A stretch of DNA of 12,892 nt from positions 1 through 12,892 of the forward strand of contig JAEOTJ010000217.1 in the NCBI GenBank assembly GCA_016839905.1, read 5' to 3'. Every line of letters begins with the position of its first letter. The first letter of the stretch is position 1. Origin of the DNA: Promethearchaeota archaeon (GTDB lineage: Archaea > Asgardarchaeota > Lokiarchaeia > Sigynarchaeales > SOKP01). The notes under the pieces are model-generated. The model was given only the letters and a program-made list of their open reading frames with translations, did no database searches and was not told where the DNA came from. Positions 6,364 through 12,891 of the stretch are shown here, piece after piece. A program made the translations under genes and the position numbers.

Positions 6364-8679
6364 ATGGTAAAAGTTAAGAACTCTGATGAGATCGCAAAAC
6401 TTGTCACGCAGGGAGACTATAATAAGAAAAGGCTGTTTTCAATAGTGGCACATATTGATTGAATGGAAGGCTTCTTTCTATTCCGAGAACATGGCAAGAC
6501 AACAGCCGCAGATTACTTATTAAGGCGTGCGGGACTCATGAGGCCAGAAGATGCCGGACAGCTCCAAATGACAGATTCAGATTTAGATTAAGATTTCCTT
6601 TTTCTACTGAAAGACGAGGAGCAAGCTCGGGGCATCACGATTTTTACAAGTGTAGTCTTGCTAGCATTTAATGATCCAAGAAAACCGGATGATGAAGAAC
6701 CTTACATTTTACAGATAAACGACACTCCAGGTCATATTTCATTTACTGGCGAAGTCTCACGAGCCCTCAGAGGAAGTGATGGCGCTATGATCCTTGTTGA
6801 TGCTTTAGAAGGAGTCATGACCCAAACCGAAACAAACATAAGGCTTGCCGTTGGAGAAGAGCTTTGTAAACCCGTTCTATTCATAAATAAAGTTGATCGA
6901 TTAATTAGCGAACTCAAATTATCACCTCAAAAAACGTTTGAAAAAATTGATAAGATTACAAGAGAAGTAAATGAATTAATTAAGAATATACGACCAGAAG
7001 GTTCAAGCTGGGGTGTGGACTTCGCAAAGAATTCAGTGGCCGTAGGCTCGGCAAAACACGGTTGGGGGTTCACGTATGAGATCTTGATTGAAAAGGGGTT
7101 GAAACCTCAAGATGTATTTTCGAAATATAATGAAGGAGACATACAGTGGCTAAGAGATAATTTACCCCTTGATGAGCCCATGTTGAGAATGGTGGTAGAC
7201 CATCTGCCTGATCCAATTTCTGCGGCAAAATATAGAATCCCTCATATATGGGGAGGTGATTTAAATTCAGAATTAGGGCAATCCCTTCAGAAGAGCGACC
7301 CAAATGGAGCGCTCTACGGACTTATAACAAAAATTTTCCTTGATCCAAAAAGAAATTATCAGGCCACGCTTATTGGACGAGTTTTTTCTGGTACTTTTAA
7401 TCAAGTAGATTCAATCTATTTAATAAACTCTCAAGAGTCAAGTAGAGTTAAAAGACTGGGAGTTATGGAAATCACCGATATATTAGATATTCCAAAGGTT
7501 CCCGCGGGCAATTTATTTGCATTATATGGATTTATTTGTCCTTCTGGAGAAACATTCATGTTAACTAATGACGTGCCTAAAAGTAAAGAGGAAAAAGCAC
7601 GATTACCTCGTTTTGAAAAAATCCAATATGCTTGTGAGGCCGTAGTCTCAAGAAGCATCAAGCCTAAAGATCCACATGATATTGATAAATTAGATGAAAT
7701 TGTCGGAAAATGGCTCAAAGCTGATCCAACAGCACGATATCGAATGGATAAAGAGTCTCTAGAATTTATTCTAAGTGGGATTGATCCACTTCAAATTGAA
7801 ATCCTTACAAAAAGAATTAATAATCAAGTAGAAATAATTATCGGAGAACCAATTATCGTATATCGAGAACGAATTACTCAAAAGAGTCCAAATTATCATA
7901 CAAAATCAGCCAATACTCATAATCGTATTTTAATGTACATTGAACCATTAGACCAGAAAACCGAGAAGTTAATTGATTCTGGTAAAATTAATGATTTACA
8001 GAATGATAAGGAAAGAGCTAAAATTTTAAGAGAAGAGGCAGGATGGGATGCCAAAGAAGCCAGACGTATTGTAGATGTATATCAAGGGAGTTTATTAGTA
8101 AATGGTACTTCAGGATTACAACGATTTGATCGCGTGAAATCTTATTTAACCGCAGCTTTTAGAGACTGGTTAGGGAATTGTATTTTAGCAAAGGAACCAG
8201 CCATAGGTTTTAAAGCCGTTTTTACAGATATGGTTATTCACGAGGATCCTCGTCATACACAATATGGACAAATCGCTGGAATGGCTTTTTCAGCCTTATC
8301 GCTAGCCATGCTTGAATCAAATCCTCATCTATTTGAACCTATTCAAAAAATTGATATAAAAACACCTCAAGGATATGAAGGTTCAGTTACAGCCATCATT
8401 AATAAACGTCGAGGAAGGATAAGTAATGTCATTCCCGAGGGAGAATATGTTAGAGTTCAAGGACAGATTCCCGCAGCTGAAACAATTGGAATTGCTGATG
8501 ATATAAGAGGTTCTACTCAAGGAAGAGCCTTTTTTGGTTATGAGTTTAAGGGTTTTGAGAAAATTCCCCCATCTTTAGAAGGAGAGATAATTATGGAGAT
8601 TAGAAAACGTAAAGGGATGCCAGAAGAAATGCCTAATAAAAAATCCTGGGAGCGATTTATTTATAAAAGAAGTAAATAA
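6364..8679 (+). CDS. EF-2-type translational GTPase, interrupted by two 30-nt stop-led inserts
   Basis: Reading one frame from ATG 6364 gives an EF-2 family protein of 751 residues once two inserts (6460-6489, 6589-6618) are omitted; EF-2 is usually about 730. Segments in order: NKKRLFSIVAHID | HGKTTAADYLLRRAGLMRPE, AGQLQMTDSDLD | EQARGITI (switch I), INDTPGHISF (codon 120 is the Asp), FINKVDRLI (Asn is codon 175), domain II, then domain IV with IHEDPRHTQYGQIAG, and the C-terminal EGSVTAIINKRRGRISNVIP plus RGSTQGRAFF. EF-2 drives GTP-dependent ribosomal translocation. The G-domain resembles eEF2/EFL1 (AGKL...DxxxDEQ.RGIT). The diphthamide His is kept (codon 631), but its RGxxQ surround is TQYGQ, so this could be an EF-2 paralogue. 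Without insert removal, the P-loop is split and translation stops at codon 33; the open 3' part starting near 6658 would lack the P-loop. TTAAGTGAG upstream is only a weak ribosome-binding site. Confidence 0.85.
6460..6489 (+). other. Insert 1 in the EF-2-type gene: 30 nt, splits the P-loop
   Basis: The insert lies between GAT (D of AHID) and CAT (H of HGKT), so it breaks the universally conserved HxDHGKT motif. It starts with TGA, is exactly 30 nt, and would read *MEGFFLFRE. A hairpin can form from 6461 to 6483: arms of nine pairs (GAAUGGAAG with UUUCUAUUC, two G-U pairs) around a GCUUC loop. Thus most of the insert is a stem-loop starting one base after the GAT codon. The boundaries are fixed by the motif: shifting either way changes D or H. 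Confidence 0.7.
6589..6618 (+). other. Insert 2 in the EF-2-type gene: 30 nt, in switch I
   Basis: The insert lies between GAT (D of SDLD) and GAG (E of EQARGIT). It starts with TAA and would read *DFLFLLKDE. Family alignment (eEF2 TDTRKDEQERCITI) favours a single E, giving 30 nt; a 27-nt version (6589-6615) leaving DEEQ is possible. Shared blocks with insert 1 are AAG-N2-TTC, then TTTCTA-Y-T, then CGAG. A stem of UUUUUC with GAAAGA around UACU is possible. Confidence 0.65.
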
Positions 8680-8718
8680 TATCTAAATTTTAATTTTCAA
8701 CTTTTATCTTAATTATTT

Positions 8719-9426
8719 TTAAAAATTAAAGAGTTTCTTTAATTCTAGAGTGTTATCTACTAAAATATCAGGATTATATCGCATTAAAGATTGTTTTGGA
8801 GCTAAACCTGAAGCAACACATATCATTTTAACTTCCGCAGCTTTTCCTGCTTGAATGTCTGTAGTCATATCTCCAATGAAAATTATTTCTGATGGTTTCA
8901 TCTTCCATTTTTCTAGAATTTTTAAAATTCCCTCTGGACTTGGTTTTACTTCTGAAACTTCGTTAAAACCAATTATTAAGTCAAAATATTTATCAAGATT
9001 GAATTTTTTCAAGATATTTTCTGCATAAATATTTTGATTATTAGTTAAAATTGCTAATTTTACCTTTTTAGATAATTTACTAATTATTTTATCTACTCCT
9101 TCGAATAATGTGGAATCCTCATTGTATTGATTAAACTGACCAAATATATATACCACAATACGTAATTTTTTAATTAAACTAATCCCTTCTAATAACTTAA
9201 TTTTCAATAAATCGTAAGATTGTAAAATAATTTTTGGTATCGTATAATTTTGGAGATCTTCGAGTAAATGAGCAACTTCACTTAAAGCATCATCAATATT
9301 CACGTTTATTTTATATTTTACTATCCCATCTTCAACGGCTTTTCTTATTGCTCCAACTAAATCGAAGATTGTACCATCTAAATCAAAGATGACACCCTTG
9401 TACTTATCTAAATCAAGTTGCTTCAT
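8719..9426 (-). CDS. HAD-superfamily phosphatase, phosphoglycolate phosphatase-like
   Basis: A 235-residue HAD hydrolase. Motif I is FDLDGT (D15 nucleophile, D17 acid/base), motif II ILTNN (T128), motif III VKPSPEG (K161) and motif IV GDMTTD (D186 and D190 for Mg2+). A helical C1 cap lies between motifs I and II (about 25-105). This is the phosphoglycolate phosphatase/beta-phosphoglucomutase-like subgroup. The substrate cannot be told from sequence; a small phosphorylated metabolite in the cytoplasm is expected. The gene is convergent with the EF-2-type gene (39 nt between them) and was originally divergent from the acidic-protein gene at 10921, before the TnpB element inserted. The ATG at 9426 gives MKQLDLDKYKGVIFDLDGT, a normal lead-in. 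No clear Shine-Dalgarno sequence is present. Confidence 0.88.
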   Translation of the reverse strand: MKQLDLDKYKGVIFDLDGTIFDLVGAIRKAVEDGIVKYKINVNIDDALSEVAHLLEDLQNYTIPKIILQSYDLLKIKLLEGISLIKKLRIVVYIFGQFNQYNEDSTLFEGVDKIISKLSKKVKLAILTNNQNIYAENILKKFNLDKYFDLIIGFNEVSEVKPSPEGILKILEKWKMKPSEIIFIGDMTTDIQAGKAAEVKMICVASGLAPKQSLMRYNPDILVDNTLELKKLFNF

Positions 9427-9480
9427 AATTTACCATCATAATTTTTCTAGTTTTGTTATTTTATTTTTAATTCTACGAAA

Positions 9481-9507
9481 TTGAATTTTAAGATAATTAT
9501 AAAGATA
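9481..9507. repeat. 27-bp repeat, copy 1 (left of the TnpB element)
   Basis: It starts TTGAATTTTAAG and ends ATAAAGATA, and matches 10853-10879 at 26 of 27 positions (T/C at position 7). It contains AATTATAAAG, a TATA-like core; on the minus strand a TATA here would drive the HAD gene with a leader of about 47 nt. Once the element and one 8-bp repeat are removed, the two copies become adjacent tandem units. Confidence 0.8.
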
Positions 9508-9515
9508 TTGAATCT
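9508..9515. repeat. 8-bp direct repeat TTGAATCT, left copy
   Basis: Directly abuts the left terminal inverted repeat and is identical to 10853-10860, as expected of a target-site duplication. Under an IS605-type view one copy would instead be part of the element end or the TAM. Confidence 0.6.
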
Positions 9516-9538
9516 GATTATTTTTAATTTACCTTCTT
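9516..9538 (+). repeat. Left terminal inverted repeat of the TnpB element
   Basis: 23 bp beginning GATTATTTTTAATTT. It is the reverse complement of 10830-10852 at 22 of 23 positions; the inner 21 bp (9518-9538 against 10830-10850) match perfectly. Confidence 0.75.
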
Positions 9539-9596
9539 TTTAAAAATTTATAAATTCTTCAACTCTCTTATTTTTTAAATAAAGGAGGTCATGTGA

Positions 9597-10796
9597 TTGG
9601 TAACAATGAAGCTTACGGAACAGATTCAAATCGAAAAAACGGCTCGATTATCCCACCTATGCCATTTATCCAAGAATCTTTATAATCTGGCGAATTATTA
9701 CGTGAGGCAAGACCTGTTTTATTTAGGAAACTGGCTTAGATATCATGACTTGTGGTACATGCTGAAAAATAAGCTCCCTTATCGGAAATTACCTTCACAG
9801 ACGGCCCAACAAGTATTGAAGGTCGTGGATAAAAATTGGAAATCATTTTTTAATTCCTGTAAGGAATGGCGCGCACGTCCAGAAAGATTTCAGGGACGAC
9901 CACGCCCTCCCAAGTATAAGAAGAAGAACGGCGAGTTCATGGTCATCTTCACTAACCAACAATGCTGTCTCAAGGAGGATTATTTACATTTTCCGAGGAG
10001 GGTAGGGCTCTCTCCCATCAAGACACGCCTTAAGGAACGCATACATCAAGTTAGGCTAATTCCCAAGGGGCTTTATTACGTGGTAGAGATCATCTATGAG
10101 AAGGAAGCACTTAATTTAAACTTGGATGAGAAGCGCATTGTGGGAATTGATTTAGGATTGAACAACCTTGTAACCATTGTAAATAATGCGGGATTACAAT
10201 CTGTCATTATTAAGGGCGGGTTGGTGAAATCCATTAATCAATTTTATAACAAGCAATTGGCCAGGTATAAGAGCCATAAGGACAGACAAGGGCTCCCTTT
10301 CAAAACGAGGAGACTTCAGAGGCTTATAAGAACGCGTAATAACAAGATCAATGATGTCTTTCATAAAATCACTAGGAGAATTCTTACTTATTGCATCGAA
10401 CACGATTTCGGAACCATAATCATCGGGTATAATCATTTATGGAAGCGAAAAATAACCCTGGGGAGGAAAAACAATCAAAATTTCGTTCAATTACCCTTTT
10501 ACAAGTTGATCCATCAACTCAAGTACAAGGCGGAATTAGTCAGCATTTCCGTGTCATTAGAAGAAGAATCATTTACTTCCAAGTGTAGTTTTTTGGATGG
10601 GGAGTCCATTACCAAGCACGAGCGATATGTGGGAAGGCGCGTGAGCAGGGGGCTCTTCAAGTCCAAGAAAGGCATTCTAATTAATGCAGACGTGAATGCA
10701 GGTTATAATATCATTAAAAAAGCACTCCCGAATGCCATTTCAGTTGACGGGATAGAGGGTGTAGGGTTTCACCCATATTCCATTGCCATTTTATGA
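9597..10796 (+). CDS. tnpB: TnpB RNA-guided endonuclease, variant active site without zinc ribbon
   Basis: A 399-residue TnpB (IS605 OrfB family), the usual length. RuvC-I is GIDLGLNNLVTI (D185) and RuvC-III is INADVNAGYNI (D365). At the usual RuvC-II site, where most TnpBs have an E (IEDLN-like), this protein has IIIGYNHLWK with G277. A Glu cluster at 322-324, in LEEESFTSKCSFLDG, is the likely replacement. The CxxC...CxxC zinc ribbon is absent; only one Cys (SKCS) remains. This is a known large subfamily carrying SKCSFLD and INADVN motifs. TnpB uses a guide RNA made from the element's right end to cut DNA next to a short motif, favouring element retention. The start is TTG 9597, seven bases after a complete AGGAGGT (9583-9589); ATG 9606 would be 16 bases away. 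An ATG at 9591 meets TGA at once. GC-richer codons than neighbours. Confidence 0.88.
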   Translation: MVTMKLTEQIQIEKTARLSHLCHLSKNLYNLANYYVRQDLFYLGNWLRYHDLWYMLKNKLPYRKLPSQTAQQVLKVVDKNWKSFFNSCKEWRARPERFQGRPRPPKYKKKNGEFMVIFTNQQCCLKEDYLHFPRRVGLSPIKTRLKERIHQVRLIPKGLYYVVEIIYEKEALNLNLDEKRIVGIDLGLNNLVTIVNNAGLQSVIIKGGLVKSINQFYNKQLARYKSHKDRQGLPFKTRRLQRLIRTRNNKINDVFHKITRRILTYCIEHDFGTIIIGYNHLWKRKITLGRKNNQNFVQLPFYKLIHQLKYKAELVSISVSLEEESFTSKCSFLDGESITKHERYVGRRVSRGLFKSKKGILINADVNAGYNIIKKALPNAISVDGIEGVGFHPYSIAIL

Positions 10797-10829
10797 GTAA
10801 ACCGGGTAAAGGAATAAAATTTATTTACT

Positions 10830-10852
10830 AAGAAGGTAAATTAAAAATAACC
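10830..10852 (-). repeat. Right terminal inverted repeat of the TnpB element
   Basis: Reads AAGAAGGTAAATT at its inner end and finishes AAAAATAACC; complementary to 9516-9538 at 22 of 23 positions. It lies 34 nt after the tnpB stop codon. Confidence 0.75.
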
Positions 10853-10879
10853 TTGAATCTTAAGATAATTATAAAGATA
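10853..10879. repeat. 27-bp repeat, copy 2 (right of the TnpB element)
   Basis: Matches 9481-9507 at 26 of 27 positions. Its first eight bases are the right copy of the 8-bp direct repeat (10853-10860). Confidence 0.8.
10867..10876 (+). promoter_or_regulatory. TATA-like box for the acidic-protein/EngB pair
   Basis: AATTATAAAG within repeat copy 2 predicts transcription start about 10897 and a leader of about 24 nt. That leader contains a small inverted repeat (TCTCT-CCGAGA-AGAGA, 10900-10915) just before the ATG at 10921. The purine-rich AGAGAAGAAT could assist ribosome binding but is not a clear Shine-Dalgarno sequence. Confidence 0.4.
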
Positions 10880-10920
10880 TTAAAATGTATTAATAAGTAT
10901 CTCTCCGAGAAGAGAAGAAT

Positions 10921-11796
10921 ATGAATGAAAATGAACGTGAAGAGCAAGAGCCACAAGAAGAAATCACAAGCGAATCAGAAGATGATGATTTAAAAGCATA
11001 TTTAGCCGAAATGAAAGCATTGGAATCAGATTTCTCGGATTTAGAGGATTTAGATATGGAAGAAATCCTAGAAATGCAAGAAGCTATTGCTACTGTTAAA
11101 GAGGGCGAGGAAATAACGGTTGAGGGGGCTTTGCAAGACGAAATTTCTATTGAGTCCGAAAAAATTACGAATAATAATCAAACTGATTATTTAGAACAAA
11201 AGGAGACAATGATTTCGGATTTTTCGGATATGGATGGAATTGATTTTGATGAACTTAAAGAAATGAAGGACGCTATTGAAAGCGTGAAAGAAGAAGAAGA
11301 AGGGGAAGTCCAACAACCTCAAGAGATTTCTTCAGAATTGGAAGAAAGAATTAAAGAAGAATTATCAAAAAGAAAAAAAGAAGAAGAAAAAGAAGTAATC
11401 ACAACCGAAAAATTCCTTGAATACATTAAAGAAAAGCGTGATAAAATTTGGTATCATGCGTTGTGGTATTTAGTTTTTAATGTGGATGATCATATAGCAA
11501 GTAAATTCATGTTATATGATGTTTTGAAGGAGGTAACGAGCAAAAGTGCAATAGATCCAATTCCAGAACATCAATTTTATTTTGGCTTAGGATATATTCT
11601 ACGATTAAATGTAAATAATAAACAAGTAGTTCGGTATATGAGTGGTGCTAAATTTAAAATTAATATTAATATTGATAATTTTAAAGAAATGCTAGAAGAA
11701 TCTGGAGAACCGATTAGTCATAGACCAATCATTGAAGAAGTAGAAAAGAAAAAGATGTATTCAGACTTTCTTAAAGATGATTTTTTAGATATTTAA
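10921..11796 (+). CDS. Acidic repeat protein with conserved C-terminal domain, hypothetical
   Basis: A 291-residue protein whose family I cannot name. Residues 1-160 are highly acidic and probably disordered. They hold a duplicated unit: SDFSDLEDLDMEEILEMQEA starting at 36 and SDFSDMDGIDFDELKEMKDA starting at 99, 63 residues apart. A charged helix (about 138-158) follows. The C-terminal part (about 162-265) looks folded, with helices (EKFLEYIKEKRDKIWYHALW; MLYDVLKEVTS) and a strand-like QVVRYMSGAKFKININI, compatible with a winged-helix-like domain, but that is a guess. The last residues, SDFLKDDFLDI, echo the SDF motif of the repeats. There is no signal peptide or membrane segment. The stop is 18 nt before the EngB-like GTPase, so the two are probably one operon and may act together. 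The SDF-acidic-helix units could be short binding motifs for a partner. Confidence 0.8.
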   Translation: MNENEREEQEPQEEITSESEDDDLKAYLAEMKALESDFSDLEDLDMEEILEMQEAIATVKEGEEITVEGALQDEISIESEKITNNNQTDYLEQKETMISDFSDMDGIDFDELKEMKDAIESVKEEEEGEVQQPQEISSELEERIKEELSKRKKEEEKEVITTEKFLEYIKEKRDKIWYHALWYLVFNVDDHIASKFMLYDVLKEVTSKSAIDPIPEHQFYFGLGYILRLNVNNKQVVRYMSGAKFKININIDNFKEMLEESGEPISHRPIIEEVEKKKMYSDFLKDDFLDI

Positions 11797-11814
11797 ATAT
11801 CAAATCTACTAAAA

Positions 11815-12444
11815 ATGATGGATAAACCCTCTCTCCTAATCATTGGAAATTCCAATGTTGGAAAAAGCGCCATTACAAGAACACTTTTACCAAATCCCCG
11901 AAAGTATAAAGGAAAAACAGGGAAATCTCCTGGGAGTACTTTATTGATAAAACCTATTTGGCAAAAGGGGATGAAATTTCAAGTGATTGACTTGCCTGGA
12001 TTTGGCTACATGAAACATTCAAGTCAAAGGCGAGAGGAGCATGTTAAAAAACAAATTGTCATCCATATTGAGAAGCATTGCAGGGATTACTTTTTTGGAT
12101 TGGTTGTAATTAACATCCTTAGGATTGAGGATGAAATCAATAAATATTTTATCAAAAATCAAGAAACCATACCATTGACCTTTGAATTAATTAAATTTTT
12201 AAAAGAGAGCAACATCCCTCTCATTGTTATTGTTAATAAAATAGATAAAGTCTCTAATATCGATAAAAAAAGAGCCTTAAATTTATTTATTGAATCTTCT
12301 AAGGAATATGGAATAAATTTAACTCATTTAGATGATTTTGAACAAGATAATGAATTAAAAATCCCATATTTAGAATTATCAGCTTTAAAAAAAATAAATA
12401 TAAGAAAATTAAAGCAAATTATTCATGTTTTCCTAAATAAATAA
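11815..12444 (+). CDS. engB: EngB/YihA-family GTP-binding protein
   Basis: A 209-residue TRAFAC GTPase of the EngB type. Visible motifs: G1 GNSNVGKS (11-18), G2 in GKSPGST (T42), G3 DLPGFGY (59-65), G4 NKID (141-144) and G5 SALKK (189-193). In bacteria EngB/YsxC assists large ribosomal subunit assembly; archaeal homologues are common and less studied, so a ribosome-assembly role here is inferred. The order G1, then GKSPGSTLLIKPI, then DLPGFGYMK is the EngB signature. Two adjacent ATGs (11815, 11818) are possible starts. It follows the acidic protein closely and is convergent with the LEA-like gene (30 nt apart). The name is by family; orthology to bacterial engB is not shown. Confidence 0.87.
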   Translation: MMDKPSLLIIGNSNVGKSAITRTLLPNPRKYKGKTGKSPGSTLLIKPIWQKGMKFQVIDLPGFGYMKHSSQRREEHVKKQIVIHIEKHCRDYFFGLVVINILRIEDEINKYFIKNQETIPLTFELIKFLKESNIPLIVIVNKIDKVSNIDKKRALNLFIESSKEYGINLTHLDDFEQDNELKIPYLELSALKKINIRKLKQIIHVFLNK

Positions 12445-12474
12445 AAAAAAAAATTTAGTATTATTAGGAATTCT

Positions 12475-12891
12475 CTATATAGCTAAACCATACATATTGA
12501 CATCAATTGTTATACTAAACCCACCAATTAATATATCTAATATCCCATTCCTAATATCCAATAAAAGGTTTCCTTGATTGTAATAGGCATCATATAGTCT
12601 AACGGCTGTTTCCATTTGATTATCTATAAAAATATATGAAACATTTATCATTCCTAATGGTGGTACTTCAAGATTATTATCCTGCCAGTCAGTATAATCA
12701 ATATCATCAAGTTTATAATTTCGATTTATACCATAACTCCATATTAGATAATTTGCACCATCAATATCATCTAAATAGAGATCTCCTTCAAAAGAAGTTG
12801 CATTAATAGCAAAATTGAAAGGATTCTCAATAGTTATATTTGTATTAATCTCATAATAATAAGTGGGTGTAGGCAAAGTTTCTACAATAAT
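12475..12891 (-). CDS. LEA/WHy-like extracytoplasmic domain protein, C-terminal part (partial)
   Basis: The frame is open to the window edge, so this is the last 138 codons of a longer protein; the TTG at 12876 is unlikely to be its start. The pattern INTNITIENPFNFAINATSF, then EGDLYLDDIDG, and later LEVPPLGMINVSYIF matches the LEA type 2/WHy fold: a strand with NP, a following small-residue strand, then a PP.G turn and a final strand pair. The fold occurs in desiccation-related and cell-surface proteins and often in multiple copies, so an N-terminal signal or anchor and more repeats may lie outside the window. There is no membrane segment or cysteine here. The fold assignment is moderate and the function unknown. 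Confidence 0.6.
   Translation of the reverse strand: MIVETLPTPTYYYEINTNITIENPFNFAINATSFEGDLYLDDIDGANYLIWSYGINRNYKLDDIDYTDWQDNNLEVPPLGMINVSYIFIDNQMETAVRLYDAYYNQGNLLLDIRNGILDILIGGFSITIDVNMYGLAI

Larger units (their letters stand above)
9516..10852 (+). mobile_element. 1337-bp TnpB-carrying element with terminal inverted repeats
   Basis: The unit has 23-bp inverted repeats at both ends (22/23), is flanked by an 8-bp direct repeat, and contains only tnpB. No tnpA-like Y1 transposase or DDE transposase is present. Removing 9516-10860 restores two adjacent 27-bp repeats, strong internal evidence for the boundaries. The TIR plus 8-bp duplication is the pattern of DDE transposition and not of IS200/IS605, which makes no duplication and has subterminal hairpins. 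It may therefore be a non-autonomous element moved by a transposase encoded elsewhere. An IS605-like element with long complementary ends is the alternative. The tnpB DNA is visibly richer in G and C than its neighbours, suggesting recent arrival. Confidence 0.7.
10700..10880 (+). ncRNA. Candidate TnpB guide RNA (reRNA/omegaRNA), approximate limits
   Basis: TnpB guide RNAs are processed from the 3' end of tnpB through the element's right end into flanking DNA, which provides the guide. Here the scaffold would cover the end of tnpB, the 56 nt after its stop and the right repeat. The guide would start at 10853 (if the element ends at the inverted repeat) or near 10859-10861 (if TTGAAT belongs to the end). 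The limits are inferred from the family, not read from structure. Confidence 0.3.

Noticed and set aside
6455..6495. Canonical bulge-helix-bulge intron at insert 1
   Set aside because: Placing 3-nt bulges at the motif-defined junctions gives a central helix with at most two of four pairs, and no exon-exon outer helix was found.
6460..6618. Stop-codon recoding (selenocysteine or pyrrolysine) to explain the stops in the EF-2-type gene
   Set aside because: The two stops differ (TGA and TAA), and readthrough would insert ten residues in the P-loop and ten in switch I, which would abolish GTP binding.
6459..6671. 70-codon open frame overlapping the EF-2 N-terminal region
   Set aside because: It is a shadow of the EF-2 frame; its Arg-rich translation has no family resemblance and the EF-2 motifs lie in the other frame.
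6658..8679. A separate gene starting at TTG 6658
   Set aside because: It would lack the P-loop and switch I; the missing parts are present just upstream in the same frame.
10194..10436. Minus-strand open frame inside tnpB
   Set aside because: It is antisense to the RuvC region, and the tnpB frame explains the sequence.
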